A DNA stretch of 64,000 nucleotides from CALMEC01 sp963706315 (GTDB lineage Bacteria; Actinomycetota; Thermoleophilia; Miltoncostaeales; Miltoncostaeaceae), in NCBI GenBank assembly GCA_963706315.1, contig CAVPMA010000015.1:310001-374000 (forward strand). Reading direction: 5' to 3'. Position 1 is the stretch's first letter. Each line of letters starts with the position of its first letter. The notes under the pieces were generated by a model that was not told where the DNA came from, did no database searches, and saw only the letters and a program-made list of their open reading frames with translations. Of this stretch, positions 7,039 through 15,414 are shown one piece after another. Made by a program: the position numbers and the translations under genes.

Positions 7039-7265
7039 TACGGATCACCGGCCTGCCCGCACCCGGAGCGGACGAGGGCTGTGAGCTGTGGACGGTGCGT
7101 GACGGTGTCGTACGGTCGGAGGGCTTCGCCGCCCGGACCGCGGGCGGCGAGGTCGTGGTCGCCACGGCGGACCTCGACGGCGCTTCGGCGCTCGCGCTCA
7201 CCCGTGAGCCGTGCGCGAACACCACCGCCCCGACTGGCGCGAAACTTGTGGTTGTCCCACTCTGA
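7035..7265 (+). pseudogene. Remnant of RskA-type anti-sigma-K factor, C-terminal domain only
   Basis: The 76-residue frame begins at GTG 7035, overlapping the sigma stop as GTGA. It reads VIRITGLPAPGADEGCELWTV at the start and ends ALTREPCANTTAPTGAKLVV, which follows the RskA extracytoplasmic domain pattern (V-x-GLP, then ELW, then a Val-x-x-Glu-Pro...PTG end). The zinc-binding anti-sigma domain and the membrane helix that should precede it are absent. The junction near 7015-7038 therefore joins the front of a sigma gene to the back of its anti-sigma gene. Confidence 0.7.
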
Positions 7266-7273
7266 GCTACCCT
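7246..7273 (+). promoter_or_regulatory. Candidate tatA promoter
   Basis: TTGTGG (7246-7251), 16 bp, TACCCT (7268-7273), placed 38 bp before the tatA ATG and overlapping the tail of the anti-sigma remnant. Match to the housekeeping consensus is moderate. Confidence 0.35.
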
Positions 7274-7310
7274 GTACCGGGACGCTCCCGCTGGATCACG
7301 CCGCAAGAAA

Positions 7311-7625
7311 ATGTTCGATCTCTCCGCCGTCCAGATCATCATCGTGCTCGTCATCGCGCTCGTCGTGTTCGGGCCGAAGCGCCTGCCCGAGCTTGGACGG
7401 CAACTCGGGAAGGGTCTGCGCGAGCTGAAGGGTCAGGTCTCGTCTCTGTCCGACGAGCTGCGCGACCCGCCTGCTGAGACGGCTCGCACCGAGCCTGCAC
7501 CCCCGCGACCGACCCCCGCCGCACTCATCACCGAGATGGACGAGGACGACATCCTCGACGACGTGGTCGTGAGCGGAGCGAGCGTCCCGGAGGCCCCCGC
7601 CCCGCTCCCGGACGACGCCACCTAG
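7311..7625 (+). CDS. tatA: Sec-independent translocase protein TatA/TatB
   Basis: A 104-residue protein with one N-terminal membrane helix (VQIIIVLVIALVVFGPKRLP), the FGPKRLPELG hinge and an amphipathic helix with LGRQLGKGLRELKG, which define the TatA/B family. The C-terminal 60 residues are acidic and Pro-rich. It forms the twin-arginine export pore with TatC, whose gene starts 2 bp later. A single TatA without separate TatB is common in Gram-positive bacteria. Confidence 0.92.
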   Translation: MFDLSAVQIIIVLVIALVVFGPKRLPELGRQLGKGLRELKGQVSSLSDELRDPPAETARTEPAPPRPTPAALITEMDEDDILDDVVVSGASVPEAPAPLPDDAT

Positions 7626-7627
7626 GC

Positions 7628-8428
7628 ATGGCCCGCCTCGGCGAACGATTCGGCGTCCGGCGGGTCGGGCGCGACGAGGAGCTCACGGTCGTCGAGCACC
7701 TCGACGAGCTGCGCCACCGCATCCTCATCTCCGCGGCGGCGCTCGTCGTGGCGTTCTGCGCCGCCTACGCGTTCCACCAGCCGATCTTCGAGTTCCTGGC
7801 CCGGCCGCTGCCCGGGGACGATCGCGTGCTGGTGACGTTGTCGCCCACCGAAGGGTTCATGACGGTCCTCAAAGTCTCGTTCTGGGTCGCCCTGCTCGTC
7901 GCGTTGCCGATCTGCCTCTACCAGCTCTACGCGTACGTCGTCCCCGCGGTGGCCGAGCAGCCCCGCCGCCGGATGCTGCTCGTCGTCGCCGGCATCTCAG
8001 GCCTGTTCCTCGCCGGCGCCGCGTTCGGCTTCTTCGTTGTCTTGCCGGTCGCCCTGAAGTTCCTTCTCAGCTTCGGAGGTGACCTCTTCACGAACGACCT
8101 GCGCGCCGGCGAGTACTACGGCTTCGTCACCTCCCTGGTCCTCGCCAGCGGTCTCATGTTCGAGGTGCCGATCGCGATGCTCGGGTTTGCCCGGATCGGG
8201 CTGGCGAGCGCCGAGTTCTACCGCCGGCAGTGGCGAGTCGCGATCGTGGCCATCGCCGCGATCGCGGCTCTGCTTCCCGGTGGCGACCCGCTGAGCATGA
8301 TGCTGCTCATGATCCCTCAGATCGTGCTGTACGCCCTCGGGATCTGGCTCGCGAAGATGTTCGGTCAGCCGGCGCCCTGGCGGCGCGATCTCTGGGCGGA
8401 CGAGGGCGACGCGGCCGAACCGGGCTAG
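7628..8428 (+). CDS. tatC: Twin-arginine translocase subunit TatC
   Basis: A 266-residue protein with six membrane segments. The N-terminal cytoplasmic motif VEHLDELRHRILIS (residues about 22-35) binds the twin-arginine signal. LSPTEGFMTVLKVSF in the first loop and the Pro-rich segments that follow are typical. It directly follows tatA. It ends in CTAG, whose other strand is the stop codon of the convergent ABC ATPase gene. Confidence 0.96.
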   Translation: MARLGERFGVRRVGRDEELTVVEHLDELRHRILISAAALVVAFCAAYAFHQPIFEFLARPLPGDDRVLVTLSPTEGFMTVLKVSFWVALLVALPICLYQLYAYVVPAVAEQPRRRMLLVVAGISGLFLAGAAFGFFVVLPVALKFLLSFGGDLFTNDLRAGEYYGFVTSLVLASGLMFEVPIAMLGFARIGLASAEFYRRQWRVAIVAIAAIAALLPGGDPLSMMLLMIPQIVLYALGIWLAKMFGQPAPWRRDLWADEGDAAEPG

Positions 8429-9372
8429 ACCGCGTCCTCTCGCAGCAGGTGGCCGGTCAACGCGAGGAACACGTCCTCGAGGGTCGCGCGGCGGACCATC
8501 TGCAGCTCGAGCGGGACGCCGGTCGCGCGCGCATCGACGAAGAGCGCCTCGGCGTCGTCGGTGAAGAGGTTGAGGACCTCACCCCGTGACTGATGGCCGC
8601 TCACCCTTGCGCCGAGGCGGGCGAGCAGCTCCGCGGCGTGATCGGGGGTGACTCGCACCTCGAGGACCTCGCGACCGACCTCGCGCGCGATGAGGTCGGA
8701 CGGCGACCCCTCCCGCGCGATGTGACCGCGGTCCATCACGACGAGCCGGTCGCAGAGCTGCTCCGCCTCGTCCATGTAGTGCGTGGTCAGCACGAGCGTC
8801 ACCCCACGCTCGCGAAGGGCGCGGAGGCGCTCCCAGACGAGGTGGCGGGCCTGGGGGTCGAGACCGGTCGTCGGCTCGTCGAGCAGGACGATCTCGGGAT
8901 CGTTGATCAGGGCCCGCGCGATCTGCAGGCGGCGCTTCATGCCGCCGGAGAGGCGGTCGACCGCGTCACCGGCCCGGTCCCCGAGCTGCACGAACGCCAG
9001 GAGTTCGTCCGTGCGCCGGATCGCCTCCGTCCGCGGAATGTCGAAGTACCGCGCGTACACGAGCAGGTTCTCGCGGACGGTGAGCTCCAGGTCGAGGTTG
9101 GTCTCCTGCGCGACCACGCCCATCCGACGCTTGACCAGCCGCGGATGGACCGCGGGATCCATGCCGAGCACGCTGAGCTCCCCAGCGTCGCGGCGGGCCA
9201 GGCACGACAGCATCCGCATCGTCGTCGTCTTGCCGGCGCCGTTCGGCCCCAGGAACCCGAAGCACTCCTGCCGGCGGATGTCGAAGTCGATGCCGTCGAC
9301 CGCGGGAACCGCCCCGTACCGCTTGACCAACCCGTGCGCGTGCGCGACGACCGCGCGGGCGCCGTCGCTCAC
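8425..9372 (-). CDS. ABC transporter ATP-binding protein (DrrA/CcmA-like)
   Basis: A 315-residue ATPase with Walker A GPNGAGKTT (residues about 42-50), signature LSGGMKRR (141-148), Walker B IVLLDEPTTGLD (161-172) and the switch His in LTTHYMDEA. The long C-terminal domain fits the ABC-2 type drug/polysaccharide exporter class. No permease gene is adjacent, so it is an orphan ATPase at the end of the glycan cluster. The GTG at 9372 overlaps the decarboxylase stop as GTGA. Confidence 0.9.
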   Translation of the reverse strand: MSDGARAVVAHAHGLVKRYGAVPAVDGIDFDIRRQECFGFLGPNGAGKTTTMRMLSCLARRDAGELSVLGMDPAVHPRLVKRRMGVVAQETNLDLELTVRENLLVYARYFDIPRTEAIRRTDELLAFVQLGDRAGDAVDRLSGGMKRRLQIARALINDPEIVLLDEPTTGLDPQARHLVWERLRALRERGVTLVLTTHYMDEAEQLCDRLVVMDRGHIAREGSPSDLIAREVGREVLEVRVTPDHAAELLARLGARVSGHQSRGEVLNLFTDDAEALFVDARATGVPLELQMVRRATLEDVFLALTGHLLREDAV

Positions 9373-10334
9373 GCGATGGTCGTGCCCGCGTGCCCCGTCG
9401 GACGGCTCATGTCGGCGGTGAGCGCGTCGATGGTGATGCGAAGCCCCTGCTCCAGGTCGATGGTCGGCGCCCACCCGAGCAGCGCGGTCGCGAGGGTGAT
9501 GTCCGGCTGGCGGATCGTGGGGTCGTCCTGCGGGAGGGCCTCGTAGACGATCTCGGACTGGCTGCCCGTCAGTCGCAGGATCGTCTCCGCGAGCTCCAGG
9601 ATCGTGAACTCAACGGGATTCCCGATGTTCACGGGGTGGTGGTAGTCGCTCCTGATCAGCCGGATCAATCCGTCGATGAGGTCGGAGACGAAGCAGAACG
9701 ACCGGGTCTGGCCCCCCTCGCCGAACACCGTGATCGGCTTGTTGGACAGCGCCTGGCGGAGGAACGTCGGGATCGCGCGGCCGTCGTGGGGCCGCATCCT
9801 CGGCCCGTAGGTGTTGAAGATCCGGACGATCTTGGTGTCGACCCCCTGCTGGCGGTGATACGCCATCGTGAGGGCCTCGGCGTACCGCTTGGCCTCGTCG
9901 TACACCCCGCGGGGGCCGATGGGGTTCACATGCCCCCAGTAGCTCTCCGGCTGCGGGTGCACCTGAGGGTCGCCGTAGACCTCGCTCGTCGAGGCGATGA
10001 GGAAGCGTGCCCGGTGGCGCTTGGCGAGCCCCAGCGCGTTGTGCGTCCCGTATGAGCCGACCTTGAGTGTGTGGAGCGGCAGCCGCAGGTAGTCGATGGG
10101 GCTCGCGGGAGACGCGAGGTGGTAGATCTCGTCGACCGGGCCGGGGTACTCGAGGTGTCCGACCATATCGTGCTGGACGAACTCGAAGCGGGGGTCCCTG
10201 ATGTGCTCGATGTTCTCGAGCGACCCGGTGTCGAGGTTGTCGACGCAGATGACTCGGTGGCCGTCCGCGAGGAGCCGATCGCAGAGGTGCGATCCGAGGA
10301 ACCCGGCGCCGCCGGTGATCAGGCAGGTCGACAT
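9369..10334 (-). CDS. UDP-glucuronate decarboxylase (UXS-like NAD-dependent epimerase)
   Basis: A 321-residue extended SDR enzyme. The NAD-binding motif is TGGAGFLGSH (residues 7-16) and the catalytic YxxxK appears as YDEAKR near residue 144. The pattern DNLDTGS, SPIDYLR, PRGVYDEAKR and NTYGPRMRPHDGR is characteristic of UDP-xylose synthase, which converts UDP-glucuronate to UDP-xylose. A related 4-epimerase or dehydratase cannot be fully excluded. It lies in the glycan cluster, 11 bp after the GT2 gene. Confidence 0.88.
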   Translation of the reverse strand: MSTCLITGGAGFLGSHLCDRLLADGHRVICVDNLDTGSLENIEHIRDPRFEFVQHDMVGHLEYPGPVDEIYHLASPASPIDYLRLPLHTLKVGSYGTHNALGLAKRHRARFLIASTSEVYGDPQVHPQPESYWGHVNPIGPRGVYDEAKRYAEALTMAYHRQQGVDTKIVRIFNTYGPRMRPHDGRAIPTFLRQALSNKPITVFGEGGQTRSFCFVSDLIDGLIRLIRSDYHHPVNIGNPVEFTILELAETILRLTGSQSEIVYEALPQDDPTIRQPDITLATALLGWAPTIDLEQGLRITIDALTADMSRPTGHAGTTIA

Positions 10335-10345
10335 CGCGCGGGACT

Positions 10346-11029
10346 CTACCTGGGGACGCGTTTGAGGGCGATCGCCATCGTCGCGCGTGAGATCCGGAGG
10401 AAGTGCCTCACGCCGGCCACCCCGTCGTGCATCGAGCCGTTCACCGGTGGGTTCATCCGCACCGGGATCTCGCCGATGCTCAGACCCTCGCGATGCAGGC
10501 GCACGAGGAAGCTCGACTCAGTGAGCCCGTCTGGGAATCCGTCGCGCGCGATGGCCTCCGCGACCGGGCGCCGCATCGCGCGGAAGCCCGAGGTGGGGTC
10601 GGTGAGGTCCAGCCCGCCCAGGCGGGCCATGAGTCGGCAGGCGGTGATCCCGGCGCGGCGGCCGGGCGGCATCCGGTAGGTCGGACCGAGGAACCGGCTC
10701 CCCACGACGAGGTCGAACCGGTCCAGCCCGGCGAGCAGCGCCCGCGCATCGTGTGGGGCGTGCTGGCCGTCCGCGTCGAGCTGGACGACCTCGCCCGCGC
10801 CGGCATCCAGGACCGCTTGATAGCCGAGTCGAAGCGCCTGGGCGTAGCCGACACGGCGCTGGAGGGTGATCACCCTGGCTCCCGCATCGGCCGCCGCCGC
10901 CGCGGTCGCGTCGTCCGACGCGTCGTCGACCACCACGACGGCAGTCCCCGGCAGGGCGACGCGGGTGGCCCGCACCACCTCGCCGACGCTGCGCTCCTCG
11001 TTGCGGGCGGGGATCACGACGCCGGTCAC
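10346..11029 (-). CDS. Glycosyltransferase family 2
   Basis: A 227-residue GT-A fold enzyme with VVIPARNEE at the start, VVVDDASDD near residue 35 and the DxD motif LDADGQH near 88. The sequence SGFRAMRR follows the dolichyl-phosphate mannose synthase-like subgroup. No C-terminal membrane helices are present. The start at GTG 11029 gives a GTGA overlap with the upstream gene; GTG 11038 is a possible alternative. It probably transfers a sugar from a nucleotide donor to polyprenyl phosphate, feeding the next-door membrane transferase. Confidence 0.88.
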   Translation of the reverse strand: MTGVVIPARNEERSVGEVVRATRVALPGTAVVVVDDASDDATAAAAADAGARVITLQRRVGYAQALRLGYQAVLDAGAGEVVQLDADGQHAPHDARALLAGLDRFDLVVGSRFLGPTYRMPPGRRAGITACRLMARLGGLDLTDPTSGFRAMRRPVAEAIARDGFPDGLTESSFLVRLHREGLSIGEIPVRMNPPVNGSMHDGVAGVRHFLRISRATMAIALKRVPR

Positions 11030-12498
11030 CGAGGCCACCGCCAGATCACGGCGCGATGGATCCGGGAGACCGGGACGAGCTCCGCACGCGGGATCTCGCG
11101 CGCCATCCGCGAGCGAAGCCGGCCCCAGTTCGATGGCCAGCCGGCGCTGACGTTGATCGGCCCCGTCACGATGTAGCCCCCCCGGTAGTCGTCGGGCTCG
11201 GGGAGCGGCTCGAGGCGGCGGCGCTGCTCGATGACGCTCGTCGACGCGAGCTCCGGGTCGGCCGCGAGCGGGATCGCGAGTCGTTTCGTCGCGGTGTAGG
11301 TCGTGATCTTCGCCCACCAGACATAGTCCTCGGCGAGCACCGGCGCCTGCGGGAGCTCCCGCAGCCGGTCGATGACGTTCGCGACGAGGGTCACGTTGTC
11401 GTGGCGCAGATCGCGGGGCGGCAGCGACCACAGTGCGCTCACGGCGATGGCGGCGAATCCGACTGGGGCGAGGAACGCGAAACGGCCGTCGACGGCGAGT
11501 GCGATCAGCACCGCCGCGGGCACGGCGCAGAGCGTGAGGTAGCGCAGGGGCTTCGCGAGGTTGACCAGTGTCCCGAACTCCAGGTAGAGGCTCGTCCAGG
11601 CCAGCCAGATGGCCGGGAACGCGGCGCGGCGGTCACGACGGTACAGCAGCACGCCGATCGCGATGAGGAGCACCGGTCCCAGCAGGAAGAGGCTGGCGCG
11701 AGGGTCGAATGCGGCGCGCGCGACGGCCGCGACGTACGAGCCGTCGAGGCTGAAGGCCTCGGCGGGGTTTCGCCACTCTCCCTCGGATCCCGCGGCGACA
11801 AGCGGGCGGAGCGGCTCGCCGGCGCCGACGGCGTAGATCACGATCGCCGCGGCGGGCACGACGGCGGCTCCGGCGGCGCCGGCTGCGAGGGCGCGCCGCC
11901 CGGCACCCCAGCCCGCGAGGAGCAGCACCGGTGCCAGGATCAGGGCGCTCTCCCGCACCGACCACCCGGCCCCGAGGAGGAGGCCGGCGCCGAGCGCCCA
12001 CCGCCAACCACGCGCAGGGGCGCGAAGGGCGCACCAGACCGCGAGCCCGAGGAGCCCGGGCATGATCGCGTCGGGCCGAAGGTGCGTGCCGGCCAATGCC
12101 TCGAGCGGCGCGAGCGCGACGGCGGAGGCGGCCACAAGCCCGACCCGGATGCCGGCGATCTCCCGGCCGACCAGGTATGCCGCCACGACGGCCAGGAGCG
12201 AGCCGGCGAAGGGCCAGATCGTCGCGACGACGTCCCCGGCGCCGAGGAGCCGAAAGAGCCCGGCCACCGGCCAGAGGAGCATGATTCGCGAGCCGAACCA
12301 CTCTGCATCGCCCGAGGGGAAGTACCCGTTGGCCAGGTTCTGGGCGAGCGCGATGAACCGCGACTCGTCGGACCCGAACGAGAACGACGGGCCGGTGAAG
12401 GCCCAGATCCGGACGGCCGCCGCGACGACGAGGATCCCGCCAAGGGCGAGCAATGCCGCCCGCCGGTCGAGAGCCCGTCTCGGAATGGGCACGCTCAC
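11026..12498 (-). CDS. GT39/ArnT-like membrane glycosyltransferase
   Basis: A 490-residue protein with about 10 membrane segments. After the first helix comes a loop with FGSDESRFIALAQNLANGYF, which carries the acidic pair typical of the PMT/ArnT (GT39/GT83) superfamily, which use polyprenyl-phosphate sugars. The C-terminal 120 residues are outside the membrane. It pairs with the GT2 enzyme, which could supply the lipid-linked sugar. A 136-bp gap separates it from the flippase gene upstream. Confidence 0.82.
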   Translation of the reverse strand: MSVPIPRRALDRRAALLALGGILVVAAAVRIWAFTGPSFSFGSDESRFIALAQNLANGYFPSGDAEWFGSRIMLLWPVAGLFRLLGAGDVVATIWPFAGSLLAVVAAYLVGREIAGIRVGLVAASAVALAPLEALAGTHLRPDAIMPGLLGLAVWCALRAPARGWRWALGAGLLLGAGWSVRESALILAPVLLLAGWGAGRRALAAGAAGAAVVPAAAIVIYAVGAGEPLRPLVAAGSEGEWRNPAEAFSLDGSYVAAVARAAFDPRASLFLLGPVLLIAIGVLLYRRDRRAAFPAIWLAWTSLYLEFGTLVNLAKPLRYLTLCAVPAAVLIALAVDGRFAFLAPVGFAAIAVSALWSLPPRDLRHDNVTLVANVIDRLRELPQAPVLAEDYVWWAKITTYTATKRLAIPLAADPELASTSVIEQRRRLEPLPEPDDYRGGYIVTGPINVSAGWPSNWGRLRSRMAREIPRAELVPVSRIHRAVIWRWPR

Positions 12499-12634
12499 CG
12501 GCTCGCAGCAAAGCGTCGCCGGGCGGCATCATCGGCCGGGGCAAGAGCGCCGCTCCACCCTCCCTGCGTCCTTGCCCGCCTCGGTGTTCGCGGCCGGATG
12601 ACCGTACCCCTCATTCCGAAACGGGCTCTGAGCC

Positions 12635-14191
12635 TCATGCCGCGCGCCTTCGGCCGGTGATGGAGCGAATGGCCCGGAGACCCTCGTTGAGCTCGGGGCG
12701 GGCGATGAAGCGCGCCGCGATGACATACGCCGCGCCAGCGAGCGCCGCCTTCGCCACGAGCGCGCCCGCGGTGGCCCCAGCGGATCGGTTGTCGCTCGGA
12801 ATGAGCGGGTTGCACGCAAACGCGACCGCCGCGCCGATGACGCCGCAGACCAACAGACGCGCCTGGCGGTCCATTGCGCGCCGCAGCGAGAGGTCCGGGA
12901 GTCGCCGTCCGAGCATCCAGCCGGTCAGGGCGGTGTTGATGAAGATCCCGAGGGCGGTGGCGAGCGCAAGGCCGGACTGCTCCATCGGCCCGATCAGCAC
13001 GAGGTCGAGCGCGATCGTCACGACGACCGTCGCGGTCGTCGCGACCATGATGTCATGCGCGCGGTTCGCGGCGGACAGGCTGCGGTTGAGCAGGTATCCG
13101 ATGAACGCCGGCCACACCGCGAGGGCGTAGAACCGCAGCGGTCCGGCGATGTCGCTGACGCAGCCGGCGTCGCACTTCGAGCCGCCGAAGAGGATCCGTG
13201 CCACTTCGGTGGGGTAGATCATCAGGAAGATCGCCATCGGGATCGAGACCAGCCCGAGGACCCCGGCTGCGCGGTCGAACGCCGTGACGCCCTCCGACTC
13301 GCGGTCCTCGGCGAACATCCGCGAGATCACCGGGAAGAACGGGGTGAGCAACGGGATGAGGAGGACGGTCCGCGGGGCTGAACCGGCAGCGTTCGCATAG
13401 TTCAGGGCGGCGTTGCGGCCGAACTCGAGCGAGCTCGCGAACAACTTGTCGGTGTACCCGTTGACCTGCTGCAGGATCGATGCGGCGAGGACCGGGAGCG
13501 CGAGCACCGCGGTGCGCCGCAGGCGGGGATGGTGAAGCGCGGGTCGGCCCGGGGCCCGGCGCAGCACGATCACGAGCTGCGGGAGCTGGAGGATGATCTG
13601 GGCGGCGGCTCCGGCGACCACGCCCCAGGCTGCGGCCTCGACGGTTCGCCCGCCGATGGCCAGGCCGAGGATGATGCCCAGGTTGAACGCCACGCCGACG
13701 GCGGCGGGGCCGAGGTAGCGCCGCTGCGACTGCAACACGGCCGTGAGCAGCGCGGAGATCCCCTGCAGCGCGAGTCCCGAGGCCATGATGCGAAGGAGCC
13801 GCTCCATGATCGCGGCCCGCGGCTCGCCCATGTCGAAGAGCGCGGTCGGAACCTGCGGCCAGATCGCCACGAACATCCCGAGGGCGATCAGCCCGACGGT
13901 GACCCACGCCCCGATGCTCCAGAGGAGGCGCCAGGCCGACGCCTCGCCGTGCGCTCTGCGCTCCTGCTCGAACCCGGGGATCACGATGGTGACGAGCGCG
14001 TACAGGAGGAGGGCCGCGACGGTGTTGACGATGAACAGGGAGTTGACGAACGCGTCCGCCTGGGCACCACCGGCGCCGGACGTGCCGAACGCCCGCGAGA
14101 GCACTGCCTCCCGCAGGAAGCCGAGGACTCGCGACAGCACGCCGAAGAGCGCGACCACGGCGGCCGCGCGCGCGATGTGTCCCGTGCTCAC
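12635..14191 (-). CDS. murJ: MurJ/MviN-family lipid-linked glycan flippase
   Basis: A 518-residue membrane protein with about 14 helices. The N-terminal pattern ALFGVLSRVLGFLREAVLSRAFG and the ADAFVNSLFIVNTV helix are MurJ-like. MurJ flips lipid II; in this glycan cluster the protein more likely serves as the Wzx-type flippase for the exopolysaccharide unit, though a cell-wall role is possible. The GTG at 14191 overlaps the PQQ-protein stop as GTGA. Confidence 0.87.
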   Translation of the reverse strand: MSTGHIARAAAVVALFGVLSRVLGFLREAVLSRAFGTSGAGGAQADAFVNSLFIVNTVAALLLYALVTIVIPGFEQERRAHGEASAWRLLWSIGAWVTVGLIALGMFVAIWPQVPTALFDMGEPRAAIMERLLRIMASGLALQGISALLTAVLQSQRRYLGPAAVGVAFNLGIILGLAIGGRTVEAAAWGVVAGAAAQIILQLPQLVIVLRRAPGRPALHHPRLRRTAVLALPVLAASILQQVNGYTDKLFASSLEFGRNAALNYANAAGSAPRTVLLIPLLTPFFPVISRMFAEDRESEGVTAFDRAAGVLGLVSIPMAIFLMIYPTEVARILFGGSKCDAGCVSDIAGPLRFYALAVWPAFIGYLLNRSLSAANRAHDIMVATTATVVVTIALDLVLIGPMEQSGLALATALGIFINTALTGWMLGRRLPDLSLRRAMDRQARLLVCGVIGAAVAFACNPLIPSDNRSAGATAGALVAKAALAGAAYVIAARFIARPELNEGLRAIRSITGRRRAA

Positions 14192-15414
14192 GCGGGCGCC
14201 AGCCCGTAGAGCACTTGGCGCCCGGACAGGACCAGCATGCCGTCGATCCCCACGGCGGGGCTGTAGCGACCGTCGGGAAACGACCACACCTGCTTGCCCG
14301 AGGCGACGTCGACAGCGAACGTCGTGCCCTTCCGGCCGCCGGTCGCGAGCGTCGAGACGTAGACCAGCTGCCCGATCACCGACGCGGAGCCGGAGATCCG
14401 CTCACCTGCGTCGAACGCCCAGCGTGGCTCGCCGGTGACGGCGTCCAGGGCGTGCAGCCGATGGTCGTAGCTGCCGACGAAGACCGTCTGGTCGGCGATG
14501 GCGGCACTCGAGTACACGAAGTCGTCCACCAGGCGCACCCACGCGACGCGGCCGGTGTCGGCCTGCAGCGCGAGGATCCTGCCGTTGACGTTCCCGAGGA
14601 ACACCCGGCCGTAGGCGACGGCTGGCCCGGCGTAGAAGCGACCCGGTCCCCGGAAGCGCGGCCCCGGGCTCGTGGTCTGCCAGACGATCCGCCCGTCCGC
14701 GTGGGCGAAGGCCGTGATCTTGCCGGCGTAGTCGCCGACCACGACGTTCTGGCCGGCGAGCGCGAGGCTCGCCTTGACGTCGCCCGCCGCCCGCGCGGTC
14801 CACACCACACGGCCCGACGCCGTCTCGACCCGAAGCACCGAGCCGTCGAGCGTCCCAACGTAGGCCGATCCGTCGACGACCAGCGGCGAGGACTCGCTGC
14901 TCGTGCCGATCTTCCGGCTCCAGCGCCGGGCGCCGTCGACGAGGCCGAGGGCGACGAGTTCGCCCTGGGTGGTGGTGAACAGGGCCTCGTCGCCGGCGAT
15001 GGCGGGCGAGGAGGCCATCTGACCGGCGAGCTTCGTCTGCCAGATCGGCTTCCCGGTCCGGACGTCGATCGCGATCGCCCGCCCGTCGTTGGTGCCGATC
15101 ACCACCCGCCCGGCGGCGACGACGGGCGGGAACTCGAGCAGGGAGTTCGCGGCGAAGCGCCATCGTTCGACGAACGGCGGCTTCAGGGTGAGCGCCGGAT
15201 TCGCGCGGGTGCGCTCCGGGTCGAACCCGTATTCGGGCCAGGATGCGTTCGCCCCGGCCGCTGGAGGGGTCGTGGCCGTGGTCACGAACCCTTCGGCGCT
15301 GCCCTCGACGCTGCCGCCGCCGCGGAATGCGAGGTATGCGCCGACCGCAGCGGCCACGGCGAGCGCTGCGAGCGCGATCAGGGCGAAGCGGAGACTACGG
15401 CGCCGGGTAGGCAT
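14188..15414 (-). CDS. PQQ-type beta-propeller protein, membrane-anchored
   Basis: A 408-residue protein with an N-terminal membrane anchor (LRFALIALAALAVAAAVGAY) and about seven PQQ/quinoprotein-like repeats ending in W or similar (for example GKPIWQTKLAG, GRRVVW-like, GEPRWAF). No catalytic PQQ residues are evident, so it is likely a structural or binding propeller, as in BamB. ATG 15414 was chosen because the anchor starts just after it. It overlaps the next propeller gene by 20 bp; the two are homologous. Confidence 0.85.
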   Translation of the reverse strand: MPTRRRSLRFALIALAALAVAAAVGAYLAFRGGGSVEGSAEGFVTTATTPPAAGANASWPEYGFDPERTRANPALTLKPPFVERWRFAANSLLEFPPVVAAGRVVIGTNDGRAIAIDVRTGKPIWQTKLAGQMASSPAIAGDEALFTTTQGELVALGLVDGARRWSRKIGTSSESSPLVVDGSAYVGTLDGSVLRVETASGRVVWTARAAGDVKASLALAGQNVVVGDYAGKITAFAHADGRIVWQTTSPGPRFRGPGRFYAGPAVAYGRVFLGNVNGRILALQADTGRVAWVRLVDDFVYSSAAIADQTVFVGSYDHRLHALDAVTGEPRWAFDAGERISGSASVIGQLVYVSTLATGGRKGTTFAVDVASGKQVWSFPDGRYSPAVGIDGMLVLSGRQVLYGLAPA

